64,000 nucleotides of DNA from Streptomyces sp. NBC_01317 (GTDB lineage: Bacteria; Actinomycetota; Actinomycetes; Streptomycetales; Streptomycetaceae): the NCBI RefSeq assembly GCF_035961655.1, contig NZ_CP108393.1:7587501-7651500 (forward strand), given 5' to 3'. This document shows, in pieces, positions 50,097-57,800 of this stretch (the stretch's first letter is position 1; each line of letters opens with the position of its first letter). The translations under genes were made by a program, and so were the position numbers. Under the pieces are notes generated by a model, which did not search any database, was not told the DNA's origin, and saw only the letters and a list, made by a program, of their open reading frames with translations.

Positions 50097-51173
50097 ATGT
50101 CCGTCCACACCACTGGTGAACCCACCGTCGTGCAACAGCGGGGGGAGAGCGGCACCGCCGGCAGTGACTTCTCCCGGCTCTCCAAGGCGATCACGGCGGC
50201 CGGCCTGATGCGTCGCAGGCCCTGGTACTACGCGGTGAGGATGTCGCTCGTCGCCCTGTCGTACGGCGCGGCCTGGGCCGTCTTCGCCGTCGTCGGGAAC
50301 AGCTGGTGGACGCTGGCCGTGGCCGCGCTCCTCGCGGTCGTCTTCGGCCAGGTCGCGCTCGTCGCCCACGACGTCGGGCACCGCCAGGTGTTCCGGCTGC
50401 GCAAGGCGAGCGAGCGCACCGGCCGGATCGCCGGCAACCTGGGCATCGGCATGGGCTACGGCTGGTGGCAGGACAAGCACTCCCGGCACCACGCCAACCC
50501 GAACCACGAAGAACTGGACCCGGACGTCAACCCCGACATCTTCGTGTGGTCCCAGGCGCAGGCGCGCGAGGCGACCGGGCTGCCCAAGTTCATCGGCCGC
50601 CTCCAGGCGTACCTGTTCTTCCCCCTGCTGACGCTCGAAGGCTTCAACCTGCATGTCGCGGGGGTACGGGCGCTCGCCGACCGCACGCTCAAGCAGCGCA
50701 GGAAGGAAGGCTTCCTGCTCTTCGCGCACTTCGCCCTCTACCTGGGCGCGCTGTTCGTCGTCCTGCCCCCCGGCAAGGCCGTGCTGTTCCTCGTCGTGCA
50801 CCAGTGCCTGTTCGGCCTCTACCTGGGCTCCATCTTCGCGCCCAACCACAAGGGCATGCCCACGCTGACCGGTGAGGACCGCCCCGACTTCCTGCGGCGC
50901 CAGGTCCTCACCTCGCGCAACGTGCGCGGCGGCTGGTTCACCGACCTCGTGCTGGGCGGGCTGAACTACCAGATCGAGCACCACCTGTTCCCGAGCATGC
51001 CCAGCCCGCACCTGCGCAAGGCGCAGCCGATCGTCGCCCGCTTCTGCCAGGAGCACAACATCGGCTATCTGGAGACCGGGCTGATCAACTCCTACCGGCA
51101 GGCGCTCAAGAGCCTGCACGACGCGGGAGCGCCCCTGCGGGCGGCGGCCGCGGCGCCGGGGCCCCAGGGCTGA
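50097..51173 (+). CDS. Membrane fatty acid desaturase
   Basis: 358-residue di-iron membrane desaturase that introduces a double bond into membrane or CoA-linked acyl chains. All three histidine boxes are present: His91-Asp-Val-Gly-His95, His128-Ser-Arg-His131-His132, and Gln-Ile-Glu-His295-His296, with four membrane spans between (VRMSLVALSYGAAWAVFAVV, WWTLAVAALLAVVFGQVALV, LLFAHFALYLGALFVVLPPG, AVLFLVVHQCLFGLYLGSI). It belongs to the acyl-lipid (DesA3/Delta6-like) group. ATG at 50097 has AAAGG nine bases upstream. A ferredoxin or reductase partner is not adjacent. Confidence 0.93.
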   Translation: MSVHTTGEPTVVQQRGESGTAGSDFSRLSKAITAAGLMRRRPWYYAVRMSLVALSYGAAWAVFAVVGNSWWTLAVAALLAVVFGQVALVAHDVGHRQVFRLRKASERTGRIAGNLGIGMGYGWWQDKHSRHHANPNHEELDPDVNPDIFVWSQAQAREATGLPKFIGRLQAYLFFPLLTLEGFNLHVAGVRALADRTLKQRRKEGFLLFAHFALYLGALFVVLPPGKAVLFLVVHQCLFGLYLGSIFAPNHKGMPTLTGEDRPDFLRRQVLTSRNVRGGWFTDLVLGGLNYQIEHHLFPSMPSPHLRKAQPIVARFCQEHNIGYLETGLINSYRQALKSLHDAGAPLRAAAAAPGPQG

Positions 51174-51250
51174 CCGGCCGGAGCCGGCGTCCACCGGTCG
51201 CGTGCGCTTGTCCCTCCCGGTCCGGCGCACTGATGGGCTCGCACTGATTG

Positions 51251-51266
51251 ACTACAGTGTCGTAGA
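51251..51266. promoter_or_regulatory. BlaI-type operator ahead of the second BlaI gene
   Basis: aCTACAgtgtcGTAGa matches the 37510 site in 14 of 16 bases, including the central gtgt. It lies 45 bases before the ATG at 51312, in the expected position for autoregulation. Confidence 0.7.
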
Positions 51267-51311
51267 CCGTCTGCTGTCGCGGGTGGGCGAGGAACCGGGA
51301 GGAGCGTCCCC

Positions 51312-51686
51312 ATGGGCGACGAGAGCGCGGAACGCCGGCCGGCCGGTGAGCTGGAGGCCGAGGTGCTGGCCGCCCTGTGGGCGGCGGGGGAGCCGCTCAC
51401 GCCTGGCGGGGTCCGGAAGGCCCTCGGGGTACCGCTGGCCCGCACCACGGTCACCACGATCCTCTCCCGGCTCCATGAGAAGGGCACCGTCGGCAGGACC
51501 CGGTCGGGGCGTGGCTACGCGTACGCCCCGACCGAGGACGCTCCCGGGCTGACCGCCCGCAGGATGCACTCCGAGCTGGCGAAGGACGAGGACCGCGGCG
51601 CGGTCCTCGCCCGCTTCGTCTCCCAGCTCAACGACGAGGACGAGCGGCTGCTGCGCGCGCTGCTCGACGACGGGGAAGCCGGCTGA
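51312..51686 (+). CDS. BlaI/MecI/CopY-family repressor, second copy
   Basis: 124-residue winged-helix repressor lacking the Gly/Arg tail of the first copy. Core GELEAEVLAALWAAGEPLTP, recognition region LARTTVTTILSRLHEKGTVG, wing RTRSGRGYAYAPTEDAPG, and dimerisation helices DRGAVLARFVSQLNDEDERL. ATG at 51312 is preceded by GGGAGGAG. It shares the recognition-helix pattern TTV(I/T)TIL(T/S)RL with the paralogue at 36952, consistent with both reading the same operator. No M56 receptor-protease gene follows. A BlaI box lies 45 bases upstream. Confidence 0.92.
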   Translation: MGDESAERRPAGELEAEVLAALWAAGEPLTPGGVRKALGVPLARTTVTTILSRLHEKGTVGRTRSGRGYAYAPTEDAPGLTARRMHSELAKDEDRGAVLARFVSQLNDEDERLLRALLDDGEAG

Positions 51687-51755
51687 TCCCGCCGCCCCCG
51701 CCCCCGCCGCCGCGCGGCCGTTCGTACCGTCAATCGTGTGGTCCCGCACCCCCGT

Positions 51756-52283
51756 TCAACCACCTCCGCCGAGCGGTCCGCCCAACCGCACGGTGTCCGC
51801 GGCGGGTTCGCCCGCATTCCACCACACGCCCGCCGCGCTTTTCCCGACACCCTCCCGGCGGGCGGGCCCCGGCATTGCCCCCGGGTTGATGAGAACCGGA
51901 ATCGCGCGGTCCATTCTCATGGCGTCCACCGATTCCGCGAGCAGTTCGTATTCGGTGGTGTCGTCGTGCGTGGCGACTCGAATGAGCCGCCCCGCGGCCA
52001 AATGTTCACCGACGATATTCTGATGGGTCACATCGTCCCGCCAGGCGCGCAGTGTATGCGGTACGTCCGGCACGCTCGGTCCGACCGGAGTGAGCGCGGA
52101 GGCGGGGAAATGATCGCTCTCGGGACTCGGGTCGAGCCGCTCGGCGATCCAGGTGGCCCGGTCCCGCAACCACCACAGTGCAAGAGTCAGAGTGGGTGCG
52201 CGATAGGTGCCTAGGGGTACGCCGACACGCTCGCCGCCGCAGACCCCGTATGCGGTGACATGGCACAGGAATTCGTCATGCAC
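51756..52283 (-). CDS. Conserved hypothetical protein of Streptomyces type
   Basis: 175-residue cytoplasmic protein with no named domain. The N-terminal half is well ordered (VTAYGVCGGERVGVPLGTYR, LTLALWWLRDRATWIAERL, ESDHFPASALTPVGPSVPDV), the middle has LRAWRDDVTHQNIVGEHLAA and a short beta segment IRVATHDDTTEYELLAESVD, and the last 35 residues look disordered. I recall similar starts in other Streptomyces hypothetical proteins but know no function. GTG at 52283 has GAGGAGAG ahead; the overlapping ATG at 52279 is in another frame. It stands alone, converging on the second BlaI gene. Confidence 0.7.
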   Translation of the reverse strand: MHDEFLCHVTAYGVCGGERVGVPLGTYRAPTLTLALWWLRDRATWIAERLDPSPESDHFPASALTPVGPSVPDVPHTLRAWRDDVTHQNIVGEHLAAGRLIRVATHDDTTEYELLAESVDAMRMDRAIPVLINPGAMPGPARREGVGKSAAGVWWNAGEPAADTVRLGGPLGGGG

Positions 52284-52519
52284 GGCCGCTCTCCTCGCGC
52301 CGTTCTGTGGAGGCCGGAGGCCTGGTCGTTGGTGTTTCGCAGTGACGCTGTACGGTGTCTCGCAGGGCGATTCCCGGGAGAGCCTGTCATTGATCCGTGG
52401 TCGCCCAACTTGCCATTATGTTCATTTCTGATGTGCAGTCACCACGTTGTTCTGGCCAGAGTTCGGGTGAATTCCCCGACGTGATGGCCGAAATTCTCAG
52501 CCGATCGCCCGCGGGTTAT

Positions 52520-52535
52520 ATAGCCGATGGGCTAT
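52520..52535. promoter_or_regulatory. Palindrome ATAGCC-gatg-GGCTAT at the ArsR start
   Basis: Exact 6-bp arms at 52520-52525 and 52530-52535, directly behind a TTATAT sequence that may be a -10 box and only nine bases before the ATG at 52545. This fits an ArsR autoregulatory operator covering the promoter. Confidence 0.65.
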
Positions 52536-52544
52536 GTTCGCCGA

Positions 52545-52862
52545 ATGCCCATACCGTTCGACGTTCTCGCGGACCCGAGCCGCCGGAGGATTCTCGATCT
52601 CCTGCTGGAGCGCCCGCACCTGGTGGGCGAGTTGACCGAGCGGCTCGGGCTGAGCCAGCCGGGCACCTCCAAGCACCTGCGGGTGCTGCGGGAGGCCGGG
52701 CTCGTCCGGGTCAGGCAGGACGCCCAGCGGCGGTGGTACGCACTCCGGTACGAACCCCTCGCGGAACTCGACTCCTGGCTCCACCAGTACCGGCACCTGT
52801 GGTCCGGCGCGCTCGGCGCGCTCGAACGGCATCTCGACGCGACAGAGGACACCTCCCCATGA
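52545..52862 (+). CDS. ArsR-family winged-helix repressor
   Basis: 105-residue regulator: IPFDVLADPSRRRILDLLLE, ELTERLGLSQPGTSKHLRVL (recognition helix), RVRQDAQRRWYALRYEPLAE. No metal-binding cysteines are present, as usual for the subgroup coupled to SRPBCC proteins. Another ATG at 52527 is in frame but falls inside the palindrome. No ribosome site precedes 52545, so the mRNA may be nearly leaderless. The stop overlaps the next ATG (ATGA, 52859-52862), coupling it to the SRPBCC gene it presumably represses. Confidence 0.92.
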   Translation: MPIPFDVLADPSRRRILDLLLERPHLVGELTERLGLSQPGTSKHLRVLREAGLVRVRQDAQRRWYALRYEPLAELDSWLHQYRHLWSGALGALERHLDATEDTSP

Positions 52863-53728
52863 ACACGACCCCGTGGCCCGACTCCCTCACCACGACCGAC
52901 GACGGCAGGTCCGTCCTGCGGATGGAGCGCCGGCTCCCGCACCCCCCGGAGCGCGTCTGGGCGGCGATCACCGAACCGGCGAGCCTCGGGCAGTGGTTCC
53001 CCGCCGAGGTCTCGGTGGAGCCGCGCCTGGGCGGTGCGATGACGTTCCGCTTCCCGGGCCCCGGTCCCGGTGCCGAGGGGCCGCGGATGACCGGCGAGGT
53101 CACCGGCTTCGACGCGCCCCGCGTCTTCGCGTACACGTGGGGGAGCGAACACCTGAGCTGGACCGTCACCCCGGACGGGGACGGGTCGTCGCTGACGCTG
53201 GTGCACACCTTCGACGACCGGGCGGGCGCGGCGAGTTTCGCCTCGGGCTGGCAGTTGTGCGTCACCGCGCTGGGCCGGCTGCTCGACGGTGAGCCGGGCG
53301 CGGTGGGCCGTGACACGGGCGAGCTGCACGAGTCGTACGTGCGTCAGTTCGACCTGGAGCGCGGGGTCGCCGAGGCCGTGCCGGGCGGCCGGCGGGTGCG
53401 ATTCGAGCGGCAGTTGGTACGGCCGGCCGAGACCGTATGGGAGATCCTGTCGGCGGGCATCGAGCCGGTGGCGGGGCTGCCCGTGCCGGAGGGCTTCACG
53501 GCGGAGAAGGTCCCGGCGGGACCGGTCACCGAGGTGCGGGCGCCCAGGTCGCTCACGTACACCTGGCAGGCGGACGGGACGGTCGACTGGGAGCTGACCG
53601 AGGGGACGGGCCACGGCGCCCGCCTCGTGCTCACCCAGACGGGCCCGGAGGACTTCGACACGACCGCGGCCTCGGCGGCCTGGCAGACCCGGATCGAGGA
53701 GCTGGCGGCGCGGCTGGTGGAGGCCTGA
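52859..53728 (+). CDS. SRPBCC (AHSA1-like) protein with duplicated domain
   Basis: 289-residue cytoplasmic protein with two START-like lipid/ligand-binding folds. First: RMERRLPHPPERVWAAITEP, ASLGQWFPAEVSVEPRLGG, GWQLCVTALGRLLDGEPG. Second, shorter: VRFERQLVRPAETVWEILSA, GPVTEVRAPRSLTYTWQADG, SAAWQTRIEELAARLVE. The ArsR-SRPBCC pair is a common bacterial module whose ligand is unknown. The gene overlaps arsR by four bases. The repeated xxERQL(V)xP/(A)E(T/R)VW pattern in both halves shows an internal duplication. Confidence 0.88.
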   Translation: MNTTPWPDSLTTTDDGRSVLRMERRLPHPPERVWAAITEPASLGQWFPAEVSVEPRLGGAMTFRFPGPGPGAEGPRMTGEVTGFDAPRVFAYTWGSEHLSWTVTPDGDGSSLTLVHTFDDRAGAASFASGWQLCVTALGRLLDGEPGAVGRDTGELHESYVRQFDLERGVAEAVPGGRRVRFERQLVRPAETVWEILSAGIEPVAGLPVPEGFTAEKVPAGPVTEVRAPRSLTYTWQADGTVDWELTEGTGHGARLVLTQTGPEDFDTTAASAAWQTRIEELAARLVEA

Positions 53729-53784
53729 GGGCGGGCGCGGGCTGCGGGCTCGGCTGCTACGTCAGCCGCGCCGTGCCGGGTACG

Positions 53785-54633
53785 TCAGGCGTGACGCGGT
53801 CCCGGCCCGCGCGCGTGGCCGACGGCGTGCAGGGAGCCGAGCAGGGCGAGTGAGTCGGCGTCCGCGGTGCCCGGCTCGGCGGTGCCGACCAGGAGGTACT
53901 GTCCCGGCGCGCCCTGGACGTCGAAGGTCTGGTACGTCAACTCGATCCTGCCGACGTCCGGATGGTTGAACACCTTGGACTTGCGGCCGAGGGCGCTGAC
54001 GCGGTGATCGCGCCACAGTGCGGCGAACTCCTCGCTGCCCGCGAGGAGTTCCTCGACCGTCTCGGCGATCCCCGGATCGCTCCTGTGGTGTCCCGCGCCC
54101 AGCCGCAGCGCCTCGACCGTGTCCCGCGCCACGGTGTCCCAGTCGGCGAACAGCTCCCGGGCGGCGGGGTCGCGGAACAGGGAGCGGACCATGCGGCGGG
54201 GGTCCGCGAGCGGGGAGAGCAGCGCGTCGGCGAGGGCGTTCGAGGCGAGGACGTCCAGGCGGCGGTCGATGACGTACGCCACAGCGGTGGGGAAGTTGTC
54301 CATGAGCCCCAGCAGCGCGGGGTCCACCTCGTCGGGGCTGCCGGGCGCCTCCGGTTTCGGTACGAGGCCCGCGAGCCGGTAGGCGTGCCAGCGTGCGTCC
54401 GTGTCGAGGCGCAGGGCCTGGGCGAGGGCGTCGATCACCGGGCCGGACGGGCTTCTCTCCCGGCCCTGCTCCAGGCGGGCGTAGTAGTCGGCGCTGACGC
54501 CCGCCAGGACGGCGACCTCCTCGCGGCGCAGCCCGGCGACGCGCCGGGACCCGGAACGGGCCATGCCCACGTCCTCCGGGGTCAGCCGGGCCCGCCGTGC
54601 CCGCAGGAACTCGCCCAGCTCATAGCCGCTCAT
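53785..54633 (-). CDS. XRE-family regulator with MmyB-like domain
   Basis: 282-residue transcription factor. HTH at about 5-75 ([60 protein letters not shown]) and the MmyB-type ligand domain at 105-265 ([58 protein letters not shown]). In methylenomycin producers an MmyB-like protein activates biosynthesis, but many homologues regulate an adjacent oxidoreductase. Here it is divergent from an SDR gene, its likely target. ATG at 54633. Confidence 0.93.
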   Translation of the reverse strand: MSGYELGEFLRARRARLTPEDVGMARSGSRRVAGLRREEVAVLAGVSADYYARLEQGRERSPSGPVIDALAQALRLDTDARWHAYRLAGLVPKPEAPGSPDEVDPALLGLMDNFPTAVAYVIDRRLDVLASNALADALLSPLADPRRMVRSLFRDPAARELFADWDTVARDTVEALRLGAGHHRSDPGIAETVEELLAGSEEFAALWRDHRVSALGRKSKVFNHPDVGRIELTYQTFDVQGAPGQYLLVGTAEPGTADADSLALLGSLHAVGHARGPGPRHA

Positions 54634-54833
54634 CCACAAATTCTACGTCGGCGGGGTTCCGCCGCCCGGGTCCCGTGATCCGGTTCGCCGCCCGGTCCCG
54701 CCGCCCAGTCAGGGAGTGGCACACCCAGGAAGTCCCGCCCTGCCTTTCCGGCCCGGTCCGGCGCACGCTGGTGGTGGCGGTCCACCGCCGCCCCCTCCCG
54801 CCTCCCCGCCCCACCCTCACCGAACGGGTTCTC

Positions 54834-55577
54834 ATGACTGTCGCGTCCACCACCCCCACCAGCAAGGTCGTCCTGATCACCGGAGCGAGCAGCGGAATCG
54901 GCGAGGCCGCGGCCCGGCGGCTGGCCGCCGCGGGCCACCGGGTGTTCCTCGGCGCCCGGCGGACCGGGCTCGTCGCCACCGTCGCCAAGGACATCGAGGC
55001 CGCCGGGGGCGTCGCGGGCCACCACGCTCTGGACGTGACCGACCGCGAGAGCATGGGCGCCTTCGTACGGGCGGCACGGGAGCGGTACGGGCGGGTCGAC
55101 GTCCTCGTCAACAACGCGGGTGTGATGCCGCTGTCGATGCTGGAGGCGCTGAAGGTCGACGAGTGGGACCGCATGATCGACGTCAATCTGCGCGGGGTGC
55201 TGTACGGCATCGCGGCCGTGCTACCCCTCATGCGAGAACAGTGCTCGGGGCACATCGTGAACGTCGCCTCGGTCTCCGGCCACCGCGTCGATCCCACCGC
55301 GGCCGTCTACAGCGCCACCAAATTCGCGGTCCGGGCGGTCTCGGAGGGGCTGCGGCAGGAGAGCCGTGACGTGCGTGTCACGGTGATCACGCCCGGCCTG
55401 ATCAGCAGCGAACTGACCGACGGCATCACCGACACCGGCGTACGGGGGGCGGTCGAGGGGATGATGGAGATCGCGATCCCCGCCTCGGCCGTGGGCGAGG
55501 CGATCGCCTACGCCGTCGGCCAGCCCGCCGACGTCGACGTCAGCGAAATGGTCATCAGGCCGACGGCCCAGGGCTGA
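54834..55577 (+). CDS. Short-chain dehydrogenase/reductase
   Basis: 247-residue NAD(P)-dependent classical SDR. Seen: cofactor motif VVLITGASSGIGEAAARRLA, ALDVTDRESM, VLVNNAGVMPLSMLEALKV, catalytic Ser in VNVASVSGHRV, Tyr-x-x-x-Lys in AAVYSATKFAVRAVS and PGLISSELTDGI. The arginine in GARRTGL behind the second beta strand suggests NADPH preference. Substrate unknown. ATG at 54834. Divergent from the MmyB-type regulator, an arrangement seen repeatedly in Streptomyces for inducible SDR genes. A GC-rich hairpin follows. Confidence 0.93.
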   Translation: MTVASTTPTSKVVLITGASSGIGEAAARRLAAAGHRVFLGARRTGLVATVAKDIEAAGGVAGHHALDVTDRESMGAFVRAARERYGRVDVLVNNAGVMPLSMLEALKVDEWDRMIDVNLRGVLYGIAAVLPLMREQCSGHIVNVASVSGHRVDPTAAVYSATKFAVRAVSEGLRQESRDVRVTVITPGLISSELTDGITDTGVRGAVEGMMEIAIPASAVGEAIAYAVGQPADVDVSEMVIRPTAQG

Positions 55578-55592
55578 GCGACGGTCCGACGC

Positions 55593-55628
55593 ACCTCGCG
55601 GGGCGGCGCGCCGCCGCCCCGCCGAGGT
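55593..55628. terminator. Bidirectional terminator behind the SDR gene
   Basis: acctcgcggggcggcg pairs with the complementary run ending at 55628 with one bulged base and a loop of three; it lies between the convergent SDR and TerB genes. Confidence 0.8.
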
Positions 55629-55642
55629 CGGTGCCGGTCGGC

Positions 55643-56098
55643 TCAGAGGTCGAACTCGTGCGGCGCCAGGTCCAGCGCGAAGCAGGCCTCACGCACGACC
55701 GCCTGCTCGTCCTTGTCGAAGTCCCCGTCGGCGCCCCCGATGACGATGCCGATCTGGATGACCGCGCGCGCCTCGGCCGGCTTCTTCTTCGCCTTGCCGA
55801 TCTCCTGGAGAATGCCGACCTTGCCGAACGCGAAGTCCGCCGCGAGCTTGTCCAGGGCGGCGTCGAAGCGGCGCTGGAGATCCGCCGCCGGGAAGTTCTG
55901 AAGCACCTCGTTGCTCGCGATCAGCGACGCGACCCGCTGGCGCTCGGACGGGTCGACGGAGCCGTCCGCCGCGGCGACCAGGGCACACATCGCCATGCTG
56001 GCATCGCGGAACGCACCGCTCTTGAGGTCGTTCTTCTTCGCCGTGAGCTGCGTCTGCATCGTCGCGGCGGATTCCTTGAAGCGGTCCCACAGAGCCAT
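55643..56098 (-). CDS. TerB-family tellurite-resistance-type protein
   Basis: 151-residue all-helical acidic protein. Typical TerB features are MCALVAAADGSVDPSERQRV and IGIVIGGADGDFDKDEQAVV, two EF-hand-like acidic loops (DGSVD, DGDFD) that bind divalent metal, and LDLAPHEFDL at the end. TerB works with TerC at the membrane and TerD-type proteins in metal stress or phage defence, but no other ter gene is present, so it acts alone or in trans. ATG at 56098 has GAGGAGAG eight bases upstream. Confidence 0.93.
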   Translation of the reverse strand: MALWDRFKESAATMQTQLTAKKNDLKSGAFRDASMAMCALVAAADGSVDPSERQRVASLIASNEVLQNFPAADLQRRFDAALDKLAADFAFGKVGILQEIGKAKKKPAEARAVIQIGIVIGGADGDFDKDEQAVVREACFALDLAPHEFDL

Positions 56099-56327
56099 GG
56101 CGCCATCTCTCCTCGTGTGTCGTCTACACCTGTCCGGTCAACGTCCGGGGTGCCTGGGGCGTGCCCGCCGAACGGGTGACGTTGTGCGACGGAGGGCACT
56201 GCTTGAAGCTTCAATGACGAGGCGTAGTGTGCTGGGGGGTGCGGGACCGCCTCGTGCGTCCGGCCGGAGCCCGCGCACGCCCGTGCGCGCCGGGCCGCCC
56301 CGTACAAGGACGAGAAGAGCCGCCGCC

Positions 56328-56987
56328 ATGTCCCACGCAGAACAGTCCCCGGTGTCCCCCCTGGTCGTCCGCTGGTCGCGCGCGGAGGGTGACCGGGACG
56401 ATACGCCGCTGCTCCTGGCGCTGCACGGCCGGGGCTCCGACGAGCGGGCCTTCTCCGGGATCGCCCCGTACCTCCCCGACGACCTCACCGTCGCCTTCGT
56501 CCGCGGCCCCATCGCGGAAGGCGGTGGCTACGCGTGGTTCACCAACCGGGGGATCGGACGGCCCGTCGCCCAGTCGATCGCCGACTCCACCAGACAGGTT
56601 CTCGACTGGCTCGACACGGTGGCCGCCCGGCACACCTCGGTGAGCGTGCTCGGTTTCTCCGGCGGCATGGCGATGGCGGGCGGGCTCCTGCTCGCCCGGC
56701 CGGAACGTTTCTCCTCCGCCGTGCTGCTCTCCGGCACCCTGCCCTGGGACGCCGGACTGCCCACCGAGCCCGGCCGGCTGGCCGGGGTACGGATCCTGTG
56801 GGGGCGCGACGACGCCGACACCGTGATCCCGGCGGACCTGGTGGCCCGTACGGGGGAGTGGCTGCGCGAGAAGTCCGGCGCCGACCTGGCGGAACGGGTC
56901 TACCCGGCCCTCGGCCACGCCATCGGCGAAGGCGAACTGAACGACATCCATACTTTCCTGGCGGAGGCGGGCAACCGGCCTTCGTGA
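56328..56987 (+). CDS. Phospholipase/carboxylesterase-type alpha/beta hydrolase
   Basis: 219-residue cytoplasmic serine esterase of the APT/YpfH group. Seen: LLLALHGRGSDERAFSGIAP, the nucleophile elbow SVLGFSGGMAMAGGLL with Ser in GxSxG, aspartate in ILWGRDDADTVIP, histidine in VYPALGHAIGEGEL. Substrate likely short acyl or aryl esters. ATG at 56328 follows AAGGACGAGAAG. It is 31 bases from the dienelactone-hydrolase-type gene downstream and probably in one operon with it. Confidence 0.88.
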   Translation: MSHAEQSPVSPLVVRWSRAEGDRDDTPLLLALHGRGSDERAFSGIAPYLPDDLTVAFVRGPIAEGGGYAWFTNRGIGRPVAQSIADSTRQVLDWLDTVAARHTSVSVLGFSGGMAMAGGLLLARPERFSSAVLLSGTLPWDAGLPTEPGRLAGVRILWGRDDADTVIPADLVARTGEWLREKSGADLAERVYPALGHAIGEGELNDIHTFLAEAGNRPS

Positions 56988-57018
56988 GCACTGTCATCCC
57001 CTGCACCTGGAGCCTTCC

Positions 57019-57723
57019 ATGCCCACAGATCCCGCCCCGCACCACGTCGAGTTCCCGAGCGCCGGCGGCACGGCCTACGGCTATCTCGCCCTGCCGCCCG
57101 CCGGACACGGCCCGGGGATCATCGTCATCCAGGAGTGGTGGGGCCTGACCGACCACATCAAGGACATCGCCGACCGCTTCGCGCGCGAGGGCTTCGTCGC
57201 GCTGGCGCCGGACCTCTACGGACGGACGGTGGCCCACGACTCCGCCGAGGCGCTGCGCCTGATGAACGAACTGCCCACGGCCAGGGGCGTCGAGCTGCTC
57301 GAAGGCGCGGTCGGCCACCTGCTCTCCCTGGAGGAGACGGAGGGCGACACGGTCGGGGCCGTCGGCTTCTGCATGGGCGGCGGATTTGTCCTCAGCCTCG
57401 CCGCCGCGGACCGACGGGTCTCCGCCGCTGTCCCGTTCTACGGTCTCAACCGCGACGGCGTCCCGGACTTCTCGCACCTCAAGGCGGAGATCCTGGGCCA
57501 CTACGGGGAGTTGGACCAGGGTGTCCCGCCGTCCTCCCTCGGAGCGGTCGAGGCGGCCATCGAGGAAGGGTCCGCCATCGTCCCGACGTTCCACGTCTAC
57601 GCCGGGGCCGGCCACGCCTTCTTCAACGACGGCCGCCCCGAGGCGTACCACGCCGAGGCCGCCGAACTGGCCTGGACGCGCACGCTCGACTTCCTGCGCG
57701 ACCGGCTCAATCCGGCGGTCTGA
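57019..57723 (+). CDS. Dienelactone hydrolase family protein
   Basis: 234-residue alpha/beta hydrolase with a cysteine nucleophile. Seen: IIVIQEWWGLTDHIKDIADR (the conserved Glu-Trp-Trp-Gly), APDLYGR, nucleophile elbow GAVGFCMGGGFVLSLA (Cys), aspartate region ILGHYGELDQGVPP and His in YAGAGHAFFNDGRPEAY. Members open lactones such as dienelactone in aromatic breakdown, but no ring-cleavage genes are present here, so the real substrate is open. ATG at 57019. It shares an operon with the esterase and ends in a duplicated segment and a terminator. Confidence 0.92.
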   Translation: MPTDPAPHHVEFPSAGGTAYGYLALPPAGHGPGIIVIQEWWGLTDHIKDIADRFAREGFVALAPDLYGRTVAHDSAEALRLMNELPTARGVELLEGAVGHLLSLEETEGDTVGAVGFCMGGGFVLSLAAADRRVSAAVPFYGLNRDGVPDFSHLKAEILGHYGELDQGVPPSSLGAVEAAIEEGSAIVPTFHVYAGAGHAFFNDGRPEAYHAEAAELAWTRTLDFLRDRLNPAV

Positions 57724-57726
57724 CGA

Positions 57727-57753
57727 CGGTGTTCCGACCCCGGTGTTCCGACC
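57727..57753 (+). repeat. Two 13-bp direct repeats right behind a stop codon
   Basis: cggtgttccgacc at 57727-57739 and 57741-57753 (period 14), starting three bases after the dienelactone-hydrolase stop. Confidence 0.85.
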
Positions 57754-57775
57754 TCGCGGGAGCGGCCCGCGAGGT
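57751..57775. terminator. Bidirectional terminator
   Basis: Perfect 10-bp stem acctcgcggg / cccgcgaggt with loop agcgg, between the convergent hydrolase and sigma-GH128 genes. Confidence 0.85.
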
Positions 57776-57800
57776 CACCGCCGGAGCAGCGGGCCGGCCG

